Shown here piece after piece: positions 13,879-17,183 of a stretch of 17,183 nt of DNA. This stretch comes from Fimbriimonadaceae bacterium (GTDB taxonomy: Bacteria; Armatimonadota; Fimbriimonadia; Fimbriimonadales; Fimbriimonadaceae). The position numbers were made by a program, and so were the translations under genes. The DNA lies in NCBI GenBank assembly GCA_025451715.1, contig JANWJY010000095.1, positions 1-17,183 of the forward strand, given 5' to 3'. Position 1 is the first letter of the stretch, and each line of letters begins with the position of its first letter. The notes under the pieces are model-generated. The model was not told where the DNA came from. It ran no database searches and was given only the letters and a program-made list of their open reading frames with translations.

Positions 13879-14767
13879 GGTCGCGTATTTGATCCTGGCG
13901 CACCAGGACCCAACACACCTTTGGAGGCTCATCCGATCGCTAGACCACCGGGCCGACTTCTTTGTGCACCTCGATAGAAAGATCGACGATGCGCAGTTTG
14001 TCGGTCGCAGATCGCCTGGAAACGTCCGCTTCATAGAGAGGCGGATTGCTGTGACTTGGGCCGGGTTTTCGATGGTCTCTGCAATCCTCGCCCTAGTCGA
14101 CGAGGCGCTCGGTGCGGGGAACGAGTACTCCCACCTTGTGCTGTTGTCCGGGGCGGACTATCCGATCAAGCCCGCAAGCGCCATAGTCGAGCACCTGGCG
14201 TCCAACCGGTCTCACGAGTTCATCAAGTACATCGACATGCGCAACAGCCCCGACCATTACATGCGGCAGATCGAGTTGAGGCACTTTAGAGATCCGCTCA
14301 TCGCAGGCACAGGAAGTGCAGTCAAGCTCGTCGACAGGTGCCTGCGCAAGATCGGAAACATGGCTGAGCTATCGAACCAGTGGAGCGAAGACTGCGTGCC
14401 CTACTTCGGCTCCACGTGGTGGGCATTGACGCCCGCTTGCTGCGAACATGTAATGTCCGTCGTCAAAAGTGACAAGCGCTACGTCGAAATGAACAGGAAC
14501 ACCTTCGCGCCGGACGAGCACTTCTTCCACACGATCGTTGGGAACTCGGAGTTCCGTGAGCGTTCGGACGGTGTGCAAGAATACTTGGGCGTTGGGACCG
14601 TCAACTTGGCCAACCTTCACCTGATTGATCCTTCGCTCGCGAAGTGGTTTACAGTCGAAGACCGCGAAGAGGTCGCAAGTTCCGACCGATACTTTCTTAG
14701 GAAAGTGAAGACCGACGTCAGCACGGGCCTTCTGGACTTTATCGATGCGGAGCTGCTCAGAGCATGA
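13871..14767 (+). CDS. GT14 (core-2/I-branching family) glycosyltransferase
   Basis: 298 residues. It belongs to the family of beta-1,6-GlcNAc transferases and xylosyltransferases. Family motifs are MDRVAYLILAHQDP (1-14), FVHLDRK (31-37), TWAGFSMVSAILALV (62-76), LLSGADYPIKP (91-101), HEFIKYIDM (115-123) and STWWALTP (181-188). APDEHFFHT (213-221) carries Glu216 as the predicted catalytic base. GT14 enzymes lack the DxD metal motif, as here. The ATG at 13871 matches the family N-terminus; the TTG at 13820 would add residues unlike it. No clear ribosome site is seen, but the start lies inside the polymerase gene, so coupling is likely. In this locus it may add a branch sugar. The real sugar is not known, and the animal names for the family should not be taken as its function. 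Confidence 0.9.
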   Translation: MDRVAYLILAHQDPTHLWRLIRSLDHRADFFVHLDRKIDDAQFVGRRSPGNVRFIERRIAVTWAGFSMVSAILALVDEALGAGNEYSHLVLLSGADYPIKPASAIVEHLASNRSHEFIKYIDMRNSPDHYMRQIELRHFRDPLIAGTGSAVKLVDRCLRKIGNMAELSNQWSEDCVPYFGSTWWALTPACCEHVMSVVKSDKRYVEMNRNTFAPDEHFFHTIVGNSEFRERSDGVQEYLGVGTVNLANLHLIDPSLAKWFTVEDREEVASSDRYFLRKVKTDVSTGLLDFIDAELLRA

Positions 14768-14792
14768 CAAGTGCGGTATTGCGGGTATCGTT

Positions 14793-14808
14793 CCCTCGGT
14801 GTCGAGGG
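14793..14808 (+). promoter_or_regulatory. Hairpin CCCTCG-GTGT-CGAGGG before the GT8-like gene
   Basis: Perfect 6-bp GC-rich stem with a 4-base loop in the 56-bp gap after the GT14 gene. It ends three bases before AGG (14812-14814), the best ribosome site for the ATG at 14824. It has no T run, so it is not a standard terminator. It may tune translation or protect processed mRNA; this is inferred. Confidence 0.4.
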
Positions 14809-14823
14809 GCCAGGTAGCGAGCT

Positions 14824-15705
14824 ATGGGTGACACTGCGATCCTGACCGTGGCGAGCGGAAAGCCAAAGTACCTGACGATGGCCAAGGCGCTTGCGCTCAC
14901 GCTCGATATGCACTTCGTAGACGTGCCGCGAGTCATCGTGGCCGACACCGACGACCCCGAGATCCATAAGCTCTACGACGTCGTGCTGCCGACGAGCGAG
15001 AAGTACCCCTACTGGTTTGGTGAGCTGTGTGCGCTCGAAATGACCATGTTCGACCGGATCCTGTTCCTTGACGCCGACTGCCTGGTCGTGCGGAACATCG
15101 AGCCGATCTTAGAAAAGCTGAAGGGGCACGACTTTGCAGCGCAGGGACTCTGGTCGACCGGACGGGAGTGGTATGGCGACTTTGCGGGTGCGATCAAGCG
15201 GCGAGGGCTGGAAAAGGCACCGATCCTCAACAGCGGTTTCCTCTATTACGAGCGGACCGAAAAGGCGCAGCAATTGATCGAGAAGATCATGGAGCTCGCG
15301 AAGGACTACGACTCACTCGGACTGAAGAGGAACCGCGGCCAGGCCGTCGATGAGACGTGTATCAGTTTTGCGATGGCCGAGACTGGGATCGGGACGATGA
15401 TGTCGGACAGTGAGCAGTTCTCGTTCACGCCGTGGCGTCAGATGAGCCGTATGCACTTCGATGTGCTGAAGGGCGAGTACTCGTTCGTAAAGTGGCTAGA
15501 CGGCCCCAAAGTCATCAAGCCGTACATTTATCACTCGGCCCACGGCGACTGGGACATGAGCTATTGGAGGGCGGTCAAGCAAGTCATGCACGTCGGTCGG
15601 GCGCAACTGGGCCGCACAGCGAAGCACGAGGACAGGACGATGTGGCTTCGCAGGCTCCGCAAGGTGATTACAAAGCTGCGCTATCCGCGTCCTGACAAGT
15701 GGTAG
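14824..15705 (+). CDS. GT8-like glycosyltransferase
   Basis: Cytoplasmic GT-A enzyme, 293 residues, retaining type if the family assignment is right. N-terminal AILTVASGKPKYLTMAKALALTL is the nucleotide-binding start, then YWFGELCALEMTMFDRILFLDADCLVVRNIEPI around residues 63-95, split here only for description. DAD at 83-85 is the metal-binding DxD. LNSGFLYYER (about 135-144) and HSAHGDW (about 236-242) are the glycogenin-like NSG and HxxG motifs. The C-terminus is basic (RTMWLRRLRKVITKLRYPRP), probably peripheral to the membrane. The ATG at 14824 has AGG nine bases upstream. It follows the GT14 gene after 56 bp and its stop codon is 10 bp before the proposed flippase start. Glycosyl donor unknown. 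Confidence 0.9.
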   Translation: MGDTAILTVASGKPKYLTMAKALALTLDMHFVDVPRVIVADTDDPEIHKLYDVVLPTSEKYPYWFGELCALEMTMFDRILFLDADCLVVRNIEPILEKLKGHDFAAQGLWSTGREWYGDFAGAIKRRGLEKAPILNSGFLYYERTEKAQQLIEKIMELAKDYDSLGLKRNRGQAVDETCISFAMAETGIGTMMSDSEQFSFTPWRQMSRMHFDVLKGEYSFVKWLDGPKVIKPYIYHSAHGDWDMSYWRAVKQVMHVGRAQLGRTAKHEDRTMWLRRLRKVITKLRYPRPDKW

Positions 15706-15710
15706 TGAGG
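15706..15710 (+). promoter_or_regulatory. Shine-Dalgarno TGAGG in front of an ATC codon
   Basis: TGAGG directly follows the GT8-like stop and lies five bases before ATC at 15716. No ATG, GTG or TTG starts at the expected place in the flippase frame, so this site is the main argument for ATC as initiator. Confidence 0.45.
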
Positions 15711-15715
15711 CCAAC

Positions 15716-17183
15716 ATCAGCAAGACCCGCCACACCGTCTATCTGAGCGCCGCGCGGGTGTTGGGCATCGGTGTGCAACTCGTGAGCGTTCCGATCGTCT
15801 GGGACGTGCTCGGGGCGGCGGGGTTCGGCGCGTGCGTGTTCCTTCTCGCACTGGGCCGCTGGGTCGGACTGATCGATATAGGTTTCCACGACGGGACGCA
15901 GAGGCAGTTGACGCAGGCGTTCGACGCAAATGACGATGGCCGTGGGTTCTCCATCTGGCACACGTTTCGAAGCCTTCTGTTCTTCCACGCGTCTGTCGGG
16001 TTCCTGCTGTTCCTGATGCTCAGCCAGGTCCCCTACATCGCGCACCTTGTGGGCGGGACACACAACTGGCCGCTCTTTGTGGCGGCGGGTGCGACGTTCG
16101 CCGGCCAATACTTGTTCTTCGGCGCGTCGATCTATTTCAATTCGCGGCGTCACTTCGGTTACTTGGCGATCTCGAACGGGTCTCAGATCCTTTTGAGTGC
16201 GATTCTCGCGCTCTTGCTCACGCTCTGGCTTCGCCGACCCGAAGCGTATCTGGCAGGATTTGCTGTCGGGAACGGGCTAGTCGCACTCTACAACTTCGGC
16301 ACGGCCAGTCGACAGGCGAAGGGTGTTCCCGGCGTCAGTTCGTTCGACCGCGAGGCGTTCCAGTACAGTCTGCGGTTCGGGCGCAAGCTTTATCTCACAC
16401 GCGTTGCGACCGTCGTGACATCCACGTTCGACAGGATCCTTGTCACGAAGGCACTCGGCCTCACCAGCGTGACCCACTACAATTCCGCGGCGCGCATCCC
16501 TGAGGCCGGGCAAGAAATCCTGCCCGTGAACCAGACAATTCTGCCCGACCTCACTAAGGCGCACTCGGAAGGCAAAGCGGAGTTTGCCAGCGTGGTCGAG
16601 AAGAACACGCTTACAGTGTTGTCCGTCGCGTGCGGAGCCATATTGATCCCTTGTGCGTTCTCGCAACCGATCCTGAAGCTCTGGCTTGGCGACAAGTACG
16701 TGCCGGAGATGGCGTGGGTCATGCTGCTCCTCGGCGCATACGCAGCGTTGCAAGTGTTCTACAGCAGCCTAGCGCTCTCGATGATCGCGCACGATTCGCC
16801 TCAGCGCGTCCTTCCGTTCACTTTGTACAACGCCATCGCGCTGCTTGCCCTCGCTTATCCAGCGGCTGTCGCATACGGAATCATCGGCGTCGCCGGACTG
16901 AGGCTGGCGATCAATGTCTTACAGTTCGGCCCGATCGTTGCCTTCACCCGGAATACGGTCGTTCCTGAGATCAAAGTGGGGGCTTGGCTCGGAAGACTGG
17001 CAGGGACATTCCTGCTTGCCGGAGTGTTCGCGCTCGGCGCCGTCGAGACATGGAACCGCGTTCCCGACTGGATGGTGCTTGCGCTCATCCCTGTGTTCTC
17101 GCTTGGCTTCCTCGTCGTGTGCCACGCGACGAGACTTACGCCGCTCCCAGACAGCGTCATGCGACGATTGAACAAACTGGCAA
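15716..17183 (+). CDS. Polysaccharide flippase, Wzx/MATE-like, C-terminus cut by window
   Basis: Moves the lipid-linked repeat unit across the inner membrane. I translated the frame by hand; 489 residues are open to the window end, close to full family length. The N-terminus (I/M)SKTRHTVYLSAARVLGIGVQLVSVPIVW is the usual first helix of the MOP superfamily, then LGAAGFGACVFLL, IDIGFHDGTQRQLTQAF and the mid-protein FGRKLYLTRVATVVTSTFDRILVTKALG, described here in parts. About twelve hydrophobic segments are seen. The frame opens at 15668 and contains no ATG, GTG or TTG before GTG 15758, which would cut into the first helix. The best start is ATC at 15716 behind TGAGG; CTG at 15692 is an alternative. 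It closes the visible operon; the family assignment is firm, the start is not. Confidence 0.88.
   Translation, partial: MSKTRHTVYLSAARVLGIGVQLVSVPIVWDVLGAAGFGACVFLLALGRWVGLIDIGFHDGTQRQLTQAFDANDDGRGFSIWHTFRSLLFFHASVGFLLFLMLSQVPYIAHLVGGTHNWPLFVAAGATFAGQYLFFGASIYFNSRRHFGYLAISNGSQILLSAILALLLTLWLRRPEAYLAGFAVGNGLVALYNFGTASRQAKGVPGVSSFDREAFQYSLRFGRKLYLTRVATVVTSTFDRILVTKALGLTSVTHYNSAARIPEAGQEILPVNQTILPDLTKAHSEGKAEFASVVEKNTLTVLSVACGAILIPCAFSQPILKLWLGDKYVPEMAWVMLLLGAYAALQVFYSSLALSMIAHDSPQRVLPFTLYNAIALLALAYPAAVAYGIIGVAGLRLAINVLQFGPIVAFTRNTVVPEIKVGAWLGRLAGTFLLAGVFALGAVETWNRVPDWMVLALIPVFSLGFLVVCHATRLTPLPDSVMRRLNKLA

Noticed and set aside
15706..15747. GTG at 15706 as flippase start
   Set aside because: In that frame a TGA stop occurs after 13 codons and it is out of phase with the flippase.

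Overview
The window is one stretch of a surface or exopolysaccharide biosynthesis locus of the Wzx/Wzy type in a bacterium with moderately high GC (near 60% by eye), tight gene packing and frequent GTG or TTG starts. Several genes lack a clear Shine-Dalgarno sequence. There is no taxonomic marker. A fused chain-length/tyrosine-kinase-like protein suggests a diderm. A decaprenyl-phosphate phosphoribosyltransferase, non-ATG starts and parallel beta-helix secreted proteins together would fit a little-studied phylum such as Armatimonadota, but that is a low-confidence guess.

Layout. Positions 1-1764, minus strand: UDP-glucose 6-dehydrogenase (cut by the window edge), preceded by a UbiA-family DPPR synthase. 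A 17-bp divergent gap separates these from glmS (1782-3611, plus). After a 159-bp leader region with a chain of overlapping hairpins come the initiating phosphoglycosyltransferase (3771-4448) and a WecG/TagA glycosyltransferase (4435-5253). A GT2 gene (5198-6097, minus) runs into wecG with a 56-bp tail overlap. Divergent from it is a secreted right-handed beta-helix protein resembling GH141-type enzymes (6247-8364), then a convergent second GT2 gene (8370-9290, minus). From 9472 to the end, all on the plus strand: a Wzc-like co-polymerase with a decayed kinase domain, a third GT2, a Wzy/WaaL-like polymerase, a GT14 glycosyltransferase, a GT8-like glycosyltransferase and a Wzx flippase that runs off the window.

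How they fit together. GlmS and Ugd feed amino-sugar and UDP-glucuronate precursors. The phosphoglycosyltransferase puts the first sugar-phosphate on undecaprenyl phosphate, WecG probably adds the second sugar, and the GT2, GT14 and GT8 enzymes extend or branch the repeat unit. The flippase moves it across the membrane, the Wzy-like protein polymerises it and the Wzz/Wzc-like protein sets chain length. The beta-helix protein probably acts on carbohydrate outside the cytoplasm. No outer-membrane exporter (Wza), tyrosine phosphatase, DprE1 or DprE2 is seen in the window.

The most interesting points are the kinase-dead co-polymerase, the flippase whose best start codon is ATC, a leader with three overlapping hairpins behind an extended -10 box, and nested inverted repeats around a TATAAT promoter. 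No mobile element, CRISPR array, tRNA or rRNA was found, and no stretch over 300 bases lacks a gene.
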